Origin: Enterobacter sp. Cy-643
Lineage (GTDB): Bacteria; Pseudomonadota; Gammaproteobacteria; Enterobacterales; Enterobacteriaceae
NCBI RefSeq assembly: GCF_011752815.1
Contig: NZ_VWWV01000011.1
Coordinates: 1 to 43,514 of the forward strand
DNA length: 43,514 bases
Direction: 5' to 3'
The number at the start of each line of letters is the position of its first letter. Position 1 is the stretch's first letter. Shown one piece after another: positions 26,782 to 34,857 of this stretch. The position numbers and the translations under genes were made by a program. Below the pieces are notes generated by a model. The model ran no database searches. It saw only the letters and a program-made list of their open reading frames with translations, and had not been told where the DNA came from.

Positions 26782-28154
26782 CCGTTCTTTCTATCCGCCA
26801 GATCCAGCAGGGACTGCGGGACAAGGCTTTTTCGGCCACCGAGCTGGCCCAACAAACGCTGGCAAAGATTGAACAGCGAAACCCGCAGCTTAATGCTTTT
26901 ACCGACGTCACCCGGGATCGTTTGCTGGCAGAGGCCGCCTCGGTCGACCAGCTTATTGCCAGCGGCAGCCCTCTGCCTTCGCTCGCGGGTGTACCTTACG
27001 CGGTAAAAAATCTTTTCGATATTAAAGGCGTAACAACCCTTTCAGGCGCGGAGCTGTTTGCCGGACAACCCGCGGCATCCCAGGATGCCTTCGCTATTAC
27101 GCAGCTGCAAAAAGCGGGTGGAATGCTCAGCGGCGCGTTGAATATGGATGCCTATGCCTACGGCTTCACCACGGAAAACAGTTATTACGGCGCCACCAAA
27201 AATCCGCACGATCTCTCGCGTATTGCGGGCGGATCGTCCGGCGGCTCGGCGGCAGCTGTCGCCGCGGGCATGGTGAATTTCTCTCTTGGTACCGACACCA
27301 ACGGCTCCATTCGCGTTCCATCTTCGCTTTGCGGGCTGGTCGGCCTGAAGCCGACTTTTGGTCGCCTGTCGCGCGGCGGCAGCCATCCTTTTGTCGCCAG
27401 CCTCGACCATATCGGCCCGCTGGCTCGCAGCGTGGAGGATGTCACGGCGGTTTACGATGTGCTGCAAGGCTATGACGGCAGCGATCCTTTTCAGACTTCG
27501 CGCGCCATTGAGCCGGTTTATACGACACTGGATCGCGGTACGCCGCTTCGCGTGGCGATGCTTGATGGCTTCTTTGAAAGCTGGTGTGACGCGGATGCGA
27601 AAGAGGCCGTTAGCCGGGTAGCCAAAGCGCTCCAGGCCACGGAAAAAGTTTCTATGCCGGAAGCTGAACTCGCCCGCTCGGCGGCTTTTTTGCTGACCGC
27701 CGCCGAAGGGGGCAATCAGTATCTGCCCGCGCTGCGAACCCGCCCTGAATGCTTCGAGCCTAATTCTCGCGAACGCCTGCTGGCCGGGGCCATGACGCCG
27801 TCAGCCTGGTACACCCAGGCTCAGCGTTTCCGGGCCTGGTTCCGCGATCGTACGCTGCCGCTGTTTGACCATTTTGATCTGCTTATTGCGCCTGCCACGC
27901 CCTGCAGCGCCACGCTTATCGGGCAGCAAACCATGCATATCAACGGGCAGGAGATCCCGGTCAAAGCCAGTATGGGGATCCTGACGCAGCCGATCTCTTT
28001 CCTCGGGCTACCGGTTGTCAGCGCCCCGCTGATCGCGACCAGCGGTTTACCGATCGGCGTGCAATTAATTGCCGCACCGTGGCGAGAAGACATTTGCTTG
28101 CAGGCCGCTCGCCGCCTGGAAATTCAGGGTATTCTACAGACGAAGGTAAGTTAA
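26778..28154 (+). CDS. hpxY: Amidase-signature hydrolase (HpxY, AtzE-like)
   Basis: This 458-residue amidase-signature enzyme has the complete Ser-cisSer-Lys triad: K77 (GVPYAVKNLFD), S153 (AGGSSGGSAAA) and S177 (GTDTNGSIRVPSS). Its closest described relative is AtzE, the 1-carboxybiuret hydrolase of cyanuric acid breakdown, which works in complex with AtzG. In the hpx cluster its substrate is not established. Oxalurate is a good candidate since it carries the same ureido amide. It is translationally coupled to hpxX before it and abuts hpxZ after it. Confidence 0.9.
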   Translation: MTVLSIRQIQQGLRDKAFSATELAQQTLAKIEQRNPQLNAFTDVTRDRLLAEAASVDQLIASGSPLPSLAGVPYAVKNLFDIKGVTTLSGAELFAGQPAASQDAFAITQLQKAGGMLSGALNMDAYAYGFTTENSYYGATKNPHDLSRIAGGSSGGSAAAVAAGMVNFSLGTDTNGSIRVPSSLCGLVGLKPTFGRLSRGGSHPFVASLDHIGPLARSVEDVTAVYDVLQGYDGSDPFQTSRAIEPVYTTLDRGTPLRVAMLDGFFESWCDADAKEAVSRVAKALQATEKVSMPEAELARSAAFLLTAAEGGNQYLPALRTRPECFEPNSRERLLAGAMTPSAWYTQAQRFRAWFRDRTLPLFDHFDLLIAPATPCSATLIGQQTMHINGQEIPVKASMGILTQPISFLGLPVVSAPLIATSGLPIGVQLIAAPWREDICLQAARRLEIQGILQTKVS

Positions 28155-28538
28155 ATGATGCGAGATGATATCGACCGCCCGGCCGTTTTAAATGAAGTCA
28201 CTGCGGCATTTTATCGCTATGAGCAGGCGCTGATCGCCAACGACGTCGCCGTTCTGGATGAGCTGTTTTGGGAGGATGCTCGCACCGTGCGTTTTGGTGC
28301 GACGGAAAACCTTTATGGCATTGAGCAGATCCGCACTTTCCGCAACGGGCGTTCGCCGAAGGGGCTGGATCGCCAGCTGAGAAACACCGTCATTACGACA
28401 TTTAGCGACGATCTGGCGGTGGCAAGCACAGAATTTACCCGAGAAGGCAGCGATAAGATTGGCCGCCAGATGCAGACCTGGGTCCGGTTCGCGTCAGGCT
28501 GGAAGATTGTGGCGGCGCATGTAAGTTTAATGGGGTGA
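28155..28538 (+). CDS. hpxZ: SnoaL-like protein (HpxZ, DUF3225, AtzH-like)
   Basis: This 127-residue protein begins directly after the hpxY stop (TAA-ATG). DRPAVLNEVTAAFYRYEQAL and LFWEDARTVRFGATEN are typical of the DUF3225 members of the NTF2/SnoaL fold. The related AtzH acts after AtzE on 1,3-dicarboxyurea. Always being with the AtzE-like amidase suggests that it processes that enzyme's unstable carboxylated product. It is the last gene of hpxWXYZ; a hairpin repeat follows. Confidence 0.87.
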   Translation: MMRDDIDRPAVLNEVTAAFYRYEQALIANDVAVLDELFWEDARTVRFGATENLYGIEQIRTFRNGRSPKGLDRQLRNTVITTFSDDLAVASTEFTREGSDKIGRQMQTWVRFASGWKIVAAHVSLMG

Positions 28539-28541
28539 TTT

Positions 28542-28578
28542 CCCCTCACCCTGGCCCTCTCCCTGGAAGGGAGAGGGG
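28542..28578. repeat. Intergenic hairpin repeat between hpxZ and hpxB
   Basis: CCCTCTCCCT and AGGGAGAGGG form a stem preceded by CCCTCACCCTGG. It is the same element as the hairpins after pepD. It lies between convergent genes and may serve as a terminator for both. Confidence 0.75.
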
Positions 28579-28602
28579 ATAACACCATGATAAAAATGAG
28601 TA

Positions 28603-29559
28603 TTACTCAACAAAAGGATGCGTCTTCACCCAATGTTCGGCAATGTCCTGCCTTCTGCAAATCCACACGCCCTCATGTTGCTGCACATAATCCAGAAAAC
28701 GCTGCAGCGCCCGGAAGCGTCCTGGTCGCCCTAACAGGCGGCAATGCATGCCGATGGACATCATCTTCGGCGCCGTTTCGCCTTCTTCATACAGCACGTC
28801 GAAACTGTCTTTCAGGTAGGTGTAGAACTGCTCGGCGGTATTGAACCCCTGCGCGGTGGCGAAGCGCATATCATTGGTATCCAGCGTGTACGGCACGATC
28901 AGATGGGGTTTGGTACTGCCGTCTTCGCAGGTCACTTTGCTCCAGAAAGGCAGGTCGTCGCCGTAGTAATCGCTGTCGTACAGAATACCGCCGTGCTCAA
29001 CCACCAGCCTTCGCGTATTGGGGCTGTCGCGCCCGGTGTACCAGCCCAGCGGGCGGGAGCCAAAGAGGTCTTCCAGGACTTCCATCGCCTGATGCAGGTG
29101 CTGGCGCTCGGTGGCAACGTCCATATTCTGATAATGGATCCAGCGCCAGCCGTGGCTGACCACGTCGTAATCGGCGGCTTTGATGGCAGCCACAATGTCC
29201 GGATTGCGGGCCAGCGCCATGGCGACGCCAAACACCGTCAACGGCAGGCCGCGCTTTTGGAATTCATTATGAATACGCCAGAACCCCACCCGGGAGCCGT
29301 ATTCGTACAGGGAGTCCATCGACATATGGCGGTCCGGGAAGCTGGCCGCCCCGATGATGTCGGAGAGAAATTGTTCCGAGCCGCTGTCGCCGTGCAGGAC
29401 GTTGTTTTCCGCCCCTTCTTCAAAGTTCAGGACAAACTGAACCGCAATGCGTGCGCCGTTCGGCCACTGCGCATGGGGAGGATTGCCGGCATAACCGGCG
29501 AGATCGCGCGGGTAGTTTTCAGTAAATGGGTAGCGATTACGCTTTTGCTCTTCCGTCAT
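28603..29559 (-). CDS. hpxB: Allantoinase of the PuuE type (HpxB)
   Basis: The enzyme opens the hydantoin ring of (S)-allantoin to allantoate. It belongs to the polysaccharide-deacetylase (CE4) fold, unrelated to the metal-dependent AllB. The second of two adjacent ATGs (29559) is favoured because AGAGG is 6 bases before it, giving 318 residues. Family signatures are GARIAVQFVLNFEEGAEN, VSHGWRWIHYQ and GWYTGRDSPNTRRLV. It is the last gene of hpxS-hpxA-hpxB; the upstream gene ends 17 bases earlier. Confidence 0.92.
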   Translation of the reverse strand: MTEEQKRNRYPFTENYPRDLAGYAGNPPHAQWPNGARIAVQFVLNFEEGAENNVLHGDSGSEQFLSDIIGAASFPDRHMSMDSLYEYGSRVGFWRIHNEFQKRGLPLTVFGVAMALARNPDIVAAIKAADYDVVSHGWRWIHYQNMDVATERQHLHQAMEVLEDLFGSRPLGWYTGRDSPNTRRLVVEHGGILYDSDYYGDDLPFWSKVTCEDGSTKPHLIVPYTLDTNDMRFATAQGFNTAEQFYTYLKDSFDVLYEEGETAPKMMSIGMHCRLLGRPGRFRALQRFLDYVQQHEGVWICRRQDIAEHWVKTHPFVE

Positions 29560-29576
29560 CATTAGCCTCTTCAACC

Positions 29577-30314
29577 TTAGCCCAGGCGAGCAAAAGCGCC
29601 GGAAAGCGGCTTTTTATTCGGATAAGCGAGGTCGCCAAATTTACTGGTGCCGATGCCCAGCGCAACCAGCGACTCCACCAGCTTCACCGCCGCGGTAACG
29701 CCGTCGATGACCGGGATGCCGATCTCTTCAGTCAGCTCTTTCGCCAGGTTTGCCATACCGCCGCAGCCCAGCACGATTGCCCCGCTGTTGTCTTCTTTTT
29801 TGGCCTGAATGCAGCGTTCACGCACCATGCGCTGGGCAAGCCCGGTGCCGTCTTCCAGCGCCAGCACAGGCAGATCGATGGCATGCAGCGCCGCGCAGTG
29901 ATGCTCAAAGCCATATTGTTGCAGTAAATGGCGGGCGATGATCACCGTGCGCGGTAGCGTGGTCACAATAGAGAAGCGGGTAGCGACCATCGTGGCCATA
30001 TGCATGGCCGCTTCGGCAATGCCAATCACCGGCCCGCTGGCTATCTCGCGCGCCGCCAGCAGCCCTGGGTCGCCGAAGCAGGCAATGACGTGCCCGTTCG
30101 CGCCCTGCGCTTTGCCCTGCTGGATTTGTTCCAGCACGCCGATGGCCGCAATGGCTTCGTCAAAATGCCCTTCTATTGACTCCACGCCCTGTTCCGGGCA
30201 GGTCGCGAGGATTTGCGTACCGGGAGCCGCAACGCTACGCGCGGCTTCAGCAATGGTGTGCGTCATAGCCTGGCTGGTATTGGGGTTGATCACTTGAATA
30301 ATAGGCTGGGGCAT
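29577..30314 (-). CDS. hpxA: Allantoin racemase (HpxA)
   Basis: HpxA interconverts (R)- and (S)-allantoin so that both enantiomers reach the stereospecific allantoinase. The 245 residues fit the Asp/Glu/hydantoin racemase family, with the two catalytic cysteines at C79 (VIACFGDPGLL) and C184 (VLGCGGMANLA). The start lies 2 bases after the hpxS stop, so it is coupled to the regulator gene. Confidence 0.93.
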   Translation of the reverse strand: MPQPIIQVINPNTSQAMTHTIAEAARSVAAPGTQILATCPEQGVESIEGHFDEAIAAIGVLEQIQQGKAQGANGHVIACFGDPGLLAAREIASGPVIGIAEAAMHMATMVATRFSIVTTLPRTVIIARHLLQQYGFEHHCAALHAIDLPVLALEDGTGLAQRMVRERCIQAKKEDNSGAIVLGCGGMANLAKELTEEIGIPVIDGVTAAVKLVESLVALGIGTSKFGDLAYPNKKPLSGAFARLG

Positions 30315-30316
30315 GG

Positions 30317-31030
30317 TTATTCCTGTCGGGTGCCAAAGAGGCGGGCGAAGTCTGGGGTGGTTTCACCGCTGCGCTCAAAATGCAGGCTGGAAACAATGTG
30401 ATCGAAGTGGTGCTGCATCGCCAGGGTCAGCGGTTCAATGTCTTTTTTACGCAGCAGATCGATTAGCTGTTCATGATCGTCACAGCGGCAGCCACGCTGC
30501 CACGGCGCGCCCCAGGCTGCGATCGCCAGCGAGGAGCGGTGCGTCAAACTGGTGACCATTTCCGTCAGCACAGCGTTGCCGGAAATAGCCTGCAGCTGGA
30601 TATGAAACGCCGCTGACAGGCGGATTGCCGCCGGCCCGTCTCCGTCGCGGTGCGCCTTCTCTTCCTGCTGGATGATTTTACGCAGCGCGGCAAGGTGCGG
30701 CGCCTGAAGATGCTCGAGGACATGAGGCAGGTTGGCGCATTCAAGGACGGAGCGGGTCTGGAAGATCGCTTTTGATTCTTCGACGTCCGGCGTGGCCACA
30801 AATGCACCACGCCCGGGCAGCATGGTGATCATTTGCACCGTTGCGAGGCGCGTTAAGACTTTACGGATCCCGGTTCGGCTAATGCCAAAAACATCCGCCA
30901 GCGCTTCTTCCGGCAGTTTACTGCCCGGCGGCAGCTGGTGTTCGACCATCGCCGTCATCAGCGATTGCCAGATCACGGCTTCTTTATCATGCAGTTCTGC
31001 TGGGGCTGTCACCCCGAAATCACGCTTCAT
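30317..31030 (-). CDS. hpxS: GntR-family (FCD) transcriptional regulator HpxS
   Basis: This 237-residue regulator has an N-terminal winged helix (about 20-85; VFGISRTGIRKVLTRLATVQ, then LPGRGAFVATP) and a C-terminal all-helical FCD ligand domain. The FadR-type subfamily usually represses until a carboxylate ligand binds. It is first in the hpxSAB operon and divergent from the permease gene, so it probably controls both. Two near-identical 10-bp palindromes in the shared promoter are the likely operators. Confidence 0.9.
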   Translation of the reverse strand: MKRDFGVTAPAELHDKEAVIWQSLMTAMVEHQLPPGSKLPEEALADVFGISRTGIRKVLTRLATVQMITMLPGRGAFVATPDVEESKAIFQTRSVLECANLPHVLEHLQAPHLAALRKIIQQEEKAHRDGDGPAAIRLSAAFHIQLQAISGNAVLTEMVTSLTHRSSLAIAAWGAPWQRGCRCDDHEQLIDLLRKKDIEPLTLAMQHHFDHIVSSLHFERSGETTPDFARLFGTRQE

Positions 31031-31063
31031 TCACCTCTCCTGTTAGCACCAGGCACTCTTTAT

Positions 31064-31095
31064 TTGTATACAATATCACTGATAATTGAATACAA
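31064..31095. promoter_or_regulatory. Tandem operators in the hpxS-hpxP promoter region
   Basis: TTGTATACAA (31064-31073), a perfect palindrome, is followed 22 bases on by TTGAATACAA (31086-31095), one base different. This matches the GntR/FadR-type pattern. The 22-base spacing is two helical turns, so both sites face the same side of the DNA. They lie 34 bases before hpxS and 78 bases before hpxP. Confidence 0.65.
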
Positions 31096-31173
31096 GAAAT
31101 GCAAACCTGGCCTGGTTCCTGCAATACCTATGGCAGACGTAATCCATCTTCTGTTTTTATAGGAGCAGATCCC

Positions 31174-32667
31174 ATGCCAGGTATAGAGAACAATGCAGCA
31201 GCCATGAAAGAGAGTGCCAACGCCGGCTACAGCCCGCGCCTGTGCAACGATGACCTGGCCCCAACCCGCCACCAGACTTGGTCCTGGTATAATATTTTTT
31301 CGTTTTGGATGTCTGATGTACACAGCATGGGCGGCTACGTGGTTGCAGCCAGCTTCTTTACGCTCGGGCTGGCCAGCTGGCAGGTGCTGATTTGCCTGCT
31401 GGCAGGGATTTGCATCGTGCAGTTTTGTGCCAACCTGGTCGCCAGACCCAGCCAGATGGCGGGCGTACCTTACGCGGTGATTTGCCGCCAGGCTTTCGGG
31501 GTCTTCGGCGCCAATATTCCGGCGGTGATCCGCGGGCTTATCGCCTTCGCCTGGTACGGGATACAAACTTACCTGGCCGCTAACGCATTGATGCTGGTGC
31601 TGTTGAAGTTCTGGCCAACGCTGGCGCCAATGACGGGCGTCAGCTTCCTCGGCCTGTCTCAGCTCGGCTGGATCTGCTTCGGTATTATGTGGGTACTGCA
31701 GGCGATGGTGTTCTGGCACGGGATGAACGCGATTAAGCGCTTTATTGATATCGCGGGCCCCGCCGTATACATCGTGATGATGGCGCTGGCAGGCTGGATC
31801 CTGTATCAAACCGGTTTCGATGGCATCTCCTTTACTTTAGCGAGTAAACAGCTTAGCTCCGGCGAGCAGGTGTGGCAGATGATCACCGCCACCGCGCTGG
31901 TGGTGTCGTACTTCTCCGGCCCGCTGCTGAACTTCGGCGATTTCTCTCGCTACGGTAAAAGCATGAATGAGATCCGCCGCGGCAACCGCTGGGGCCTGCC
32001 GTTTAACTTCCTGCTGTTCTCTATTGTCACCGTGGTGATTGTGTCCGGTACTCAGTCGCTGTTCGGCAAGATGATCACCGACCCGATCGAAACCGTGAGC
32101 CATATTGGTAACAGCCTCGCGATGGCGATTGGCCTACTGACGATGATCACCGCAACTATCGGAATCAATATCGTGGCGAACTTTGTTTCTCCGGCGTTCG
32201 ACTTTTCTAACTGCTCCCCGCAGAAGATCAGCTTCCGTGCCGGCGGGATGATCGCCGCGGTGGGTTCTGTGCTGCTGACGCCGTGGAACCTGTTCCAGTC
32301 CCCGGAGCTGATTCACTACACGCTGGATGTGCTGGGCTCGTTCATTGGGCCGCTGTTCGGCATCCTGCTGGCGGACTTCTACCTGGTGAAAGGCGGTAAA
32401 ATTCACGTCGACGATTTGTTTAACGACACGCCGAAAGGCCGCTACTGGTACAGCCACGGCTTTAACCCGAAAGCGATCATCGCCCTGGTGCCTTCGGTTG
32501 CCGTCTGCCTGACTATCAGCTTTATTCCTTCCCTGCATGAAGTCGCCAACTTCAGCTGGTTTATCGGCGTGTTCCTCGGCCTGAGCTGCTACCGCTGGCT
32601 GGCGCGTAGCGAAAGAGTCAGCGTTGCTGCCGGTTTTGCTGGCCGCGTCGCCACCTCCAAAGAGTAA
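31174..32667 (+). CDS. hpxP: Allantoin permease of the NCS1 family (HpxP)
   Basis: This is an inner-membrane symporter for allantoin or a related hydantoin. The ATG at 31174 gives 497 residues with AGGAG 8 bases upstream; the frame is open earlier but without support. About 12 hydrophobic segments are visible, beginning after HQTWSWYNIFSFWMSDVHSM, which is the NCS1 signature at the first helix. GPLLNFGDFSRYGKS follows in the middle. It resembles the PucI/Mhp1 group. It is divergent from hpxSAB and needed to feed them. Confidence 0.92.
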   Translation: MPGIENNAAAMKESANAGYSPRLCNDDLAPTRHQTWSWYNIFSFWMSDVHSMGGYVVAASFFTLGLASWQVLICLLAGICIVQFCANLVARPSQMAGVPYAVICRQAFGVFGANIPAVIRGLIAFAWYGIQTYLAANALMLVLLKFWPTLAPMTGVSFLGLSQLGWICFGIMWVLQAMVFWHGMNAIKRFIDIAGPAVYIVMMALAGWILYQTGFDGISFTLASKQLSSGEQVWQMITATALVVSYFSGPLLNFGDFSRYGKSMNEIRRGNRWGLPFNFLLFSIVTVVIVSGTQSLFGKMITDPIETVSHIGNSLAMAIGLLTMITATIGINIVANFVSPAFDFSNCSPQKISFRAGGMIAAVGSVLLTPWNLFQSPELIHYTLDVLGSFIGPLFGILLADFYLVKGGKIHVDDLFNDTPKGRYWYSHGFNPKAIIALVPSVAVCLTISFIPSLHEVANFSWFIGVFLGLSCYRWLARSERVSVAAGFAGRVATSKE

Positions 32668-32813
32668 ACATTGAGGCCTGGGCCCGAAGGGGTTCAGGCT
32701 TTTTCATTTCCAGACATACTCTTTTTCTTCTCTGAGACGACGGCTGGCTCAGCGCGAGTGATATATTCTCCCTTCGCCCTTTCCAGCAAAATCCCGTGTC
32801 AAAGGAGAGTCCC

Positions 32814-33737
32814 TTGCTCAGCAGTAAGAAGTCGGCCACTGAGGCTGCCCCCCATAAGCCGTCGGCCTGGTATGTTTTGCTCTTGTTTACTGTTCCGCCG
32901 CTGCTTTGGGCGTGTAATTACATCGTCGGCAAAGCCGTTCGCAACGATATTCCTCCGGTAGGGCTCACCTTTATGCGCTGGCTGGTGGCGCTGATTGTGA
33001 TCCTGCCGTTTGCGCTGCCTTATATAAAAAGAGACTTTCGTCGCTATCGGGAGTATCTGGGCTGGATTGTCGCCGTCTCGGTGACGGGGATCGTCTGTTT
33101 CAGTCTGCTGGTGTATATCGGCCTGCACCACACGTCGAGCACCAACGCGCTGTTGCTTAACTCCTGTATACCGGTGCTGATTATGCTATTTGGCGCGCTG
33201 TTTTTTGGGCACAAGCTCAGCGTTAAGCAGGTGGTGGGCCTGGCAATTTCCTGCTGCGGTGTGCTGTTTATTATCTTTAAGGGCGATATCCACGGGCTGC
33301 TGCAAATGGCGTTTTCATCGGGTGACCTGATGCTGCTGGCGGCCATGGCCTGTTTTGCGCTGTATACGCTGTGGATCCGTAAAATCCCCTCCGATATTAG
33401 CCGCATGGGGCTGCTGGGCGTTCAGGTAGCTATCGCGCTGGTGGTGACGCTGCCGCTGTGGCTGCATGAAATGAGCACCGGCGCTGTGCCGCACTGGAAT
33501 ACCATGACGATTTCAGCGGTGGTGTTCCTCGGCGCATTCCCCTCTTTTGTTTCCTATCTGCTCTACGGGCGCTGCGTGGAAGCTGTCGGCGCCGCACGCG
33601 CCGGACTTAGCATTCACCTGATCCCCGTCTTTGGCGTGGTGCTGTCGCTGGTGTTTCTCGGCGAAACGCTGCATCTTTTCCATATCATCGGCATTGCAAC
33701 TATTTTGGTAGGCGTGGCGTTGGCAAGCAGGCACTAG
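32814..33737 (+). CDS. DMT-superfamily (EamA) transporter
   Basis: This inner-membrane protein has ten predicted helices in two EamA repeats. The TTG at 32814 is chosen because AAAGGAG lies 6 bases before it, giving 307 residues; the in-frame GTG at 32796 has no ribosome binding site and would add 6 residues. It begins with a polar stretch and then WYVLLLFTVPPLLWACNYIVG. The substrate is unknown; relatives export amino acids or metabolites. It follows hpxP by about 145 bases and has its own terminator, so it need not belong to the hpx system. Confidence 0.8.
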   Translation: MLSSKKSATEAAPHKPSAWYVLLLFTVPPLLWACNYIVGKAVRNDIPPVGLTFMRWLVALIVILPFALPYIKRDFRRYREYLGWIVAVSVTGIVCFSLLVYIGLHHTSSTNALLLNSCIPVLIMLFGALFFGHKLSVKQVVGLAISCCGVLFIIFKGDIHGLLQMAFSSGDLMLLAAMACFALYTLWIRKIPSDISRMGLLGVQVAIALVVTLPLWLHEMSTGAVPHWNTMTISAVVFLGAFPSFVSYLLYGRCVEAVGAARAGLSIHLIPVFGVVLSLVFLGETLHLFHIIGIATILVGVALASRH

Positions 33738-33751
33738 AGGTGGTTTCAGGC

Positions 33752-33791
33752 AGTCCTCGCGCGATTACGCCGCGAGGACTGGCAAACTTTT
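33752..33791 (+). terminator. Terminator after the DMT transporter gene
   Basis: AGTCCTCGCG and CGCGAGGACT form a 10-bp perfect stem with a 9-base loop, followed by GGCAAACTTTTA. The T-run is short. Confidence 0.7.
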
Positions 33792-33799
33792 AGGGAAGG

Positions 33800-33840
33800 C
33801 AAAAACGACGAAGGCCTGAATCATTGCTGACTCAGGCCTT
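33800..33840 (-). terminator. Terminator of aspV
   Basis: AAGGCCTGA and TCAGGCCTT pair with a 12-base spacer, and the minus strand then reads CGTCGTTTTTGCC. It lies 9 bases beyond the tRNA-Asp gene. Confidence 0.8.
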
Positions 33841-33848
33841 CTGAATTG

Positions 33849-33925
33849 TGGCGGAACGGACGGGACTCGAACCCGCGACCCCCTGCGTGACAGGCAGGTA
33901 TTCTAACCGACTGAACTACCGCTCC
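33849..33925 (-). tRNA. aspV: tRNA-Asp (anticodon GTC)
   Basis: The 77-base cloverleaf runs from GGAGCGGTAGTTCAG to the encoded CCA, with anticodon loop CTGTCAC. It is identical to the second tRNA-Asp at 43292-43368. Its place next to dnaQ identifies aspV. Its 3' end points toward the hpx block, as for tRNA genes that serve as island entry points. Confidence 0.97.
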
Positions 33926-34059
33926 GCGTTTTGTTCCCCGTCGGGAACGAAGCGGATATTACGGATTACCCCGATAACCGTCAACGCTTTTTATCATAAA
34001 ATTAACCGTTTGCCGCAAAAATCACCTGAGTGGCGATTTTTAACTCGTTTTGGCTTTTT

Positions 34060-34791
34060 TTAACTGCGCCAGAGGCAGCTGCCGCCCTTTTTTTGCACCA
34101 GATCAAGACGGGACTCATGGGCCACCAGCTCTTCATCACTGGCGTGGATCACCCGCATGCCTGATGCACGACGCACCACGCGCTGAATACCGCCGCTGCC
34201 CTGCTGCTGTTGCACATCACCTTCCATAGAAAATTTGAGTGACGTTTGCCCGCCGGTCATCATCAGATAAACGTCAGCCAGGATTTGGGCATCGAGCAAT
34301 GCGCCGTGGAGCGTACGTTTGCTGTTGTCTATTTCATAGCGAGAGCAGAGCGCATCGAGGCTGTTTCGCTTGCCCGGGAACATCTTCCGGGCCATTGCCA
34401 GGCTATCGGTTACCTTGCAGAAGGTATCCGTTTTAGGAATGTCGCGCCGCAGCTTGCTGAACTCGTAGTCCATAAAGCCGATATCAAACGAGGCGTTATG
34501 AATGACCAGCTCGGCGCCGCGAATGTAGTCGAGGAACGAGTCAGCAACCTGATCGAAGGTCGGCTTATCCGCAAGAAATTCGTCCGCAATACCATGAACG
34601 CCAAAGGCTTCCGGATCCACCAGCCGGTCGGGCTTGAGGTAGACGTGGAAGTTGTTGCCCGTCAGGCGGCGGTTGATCACTTCAACCGCACCGATCTCGA
34701 TAATACGATGCCCTTCATAATGAGCACCGATCTGGTTCATACCGGTGGTTTCGGTATCGAGGACTATTTGTCTGGTGGGGGTAGAAATCAT
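34060..34791 (-). CDS. dnaQ: DNA polymerase III epsilon subunit (3'-5' proofreading exonuclease)
   Basis: This is the proofreading subunit of the replicative polymerase, bound to alpha (DnaE) and theta (HolE). The 243 residues match the E. coli length. Exo motifs are [11 protein letters not shown] (D and E at residues ~12-14), [13 protein letters not shown] and [11 protein letters not shown]. The clamp-binding peptide QTSLKF lies at about residues 182-187 and the C-terminal tail [11 protein letters not shown] binds alpha. It is divergent from rnhA with only 66 bases between the starts, so the promoters overlap. Confidence 0.97.
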   Translation of the reverse strand: MISTPTRQIVLDTETTGMNQIGAHYEGHRIIEIGAVEVINRRLTGNNFHVYLKPDRLVDPEAFGVHGIADEFLADKPTFDQVADSFLDYIRGAELVIHNASFDIGFMDYEFSKLRRDIPKTDTFCKVTDSLAMARKMFPGKRNSLDALCSRYEIDNSKRTLHGALLDAQILADVYLMMTGGQTSLKFSMEGDVQQQQGSGGIQRVVRRASGMRVIHASDEELVAHESRLDLVQKKGGSCLWRS

Positions 34792-34857
34792 ATAGCTGTG
34801 CTCATCGCGCTCGTTTGTGTCAGACTTGACCTTTTCATCACAGGAAGTCTACCAGAG

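Noticed and set aside
34246..34857. Extended N-terminus for the rnhA frame
   Set aside because: The extra 200 codons are antisense to dnaQ. The RNase HI family starts at the ATG at 34858.
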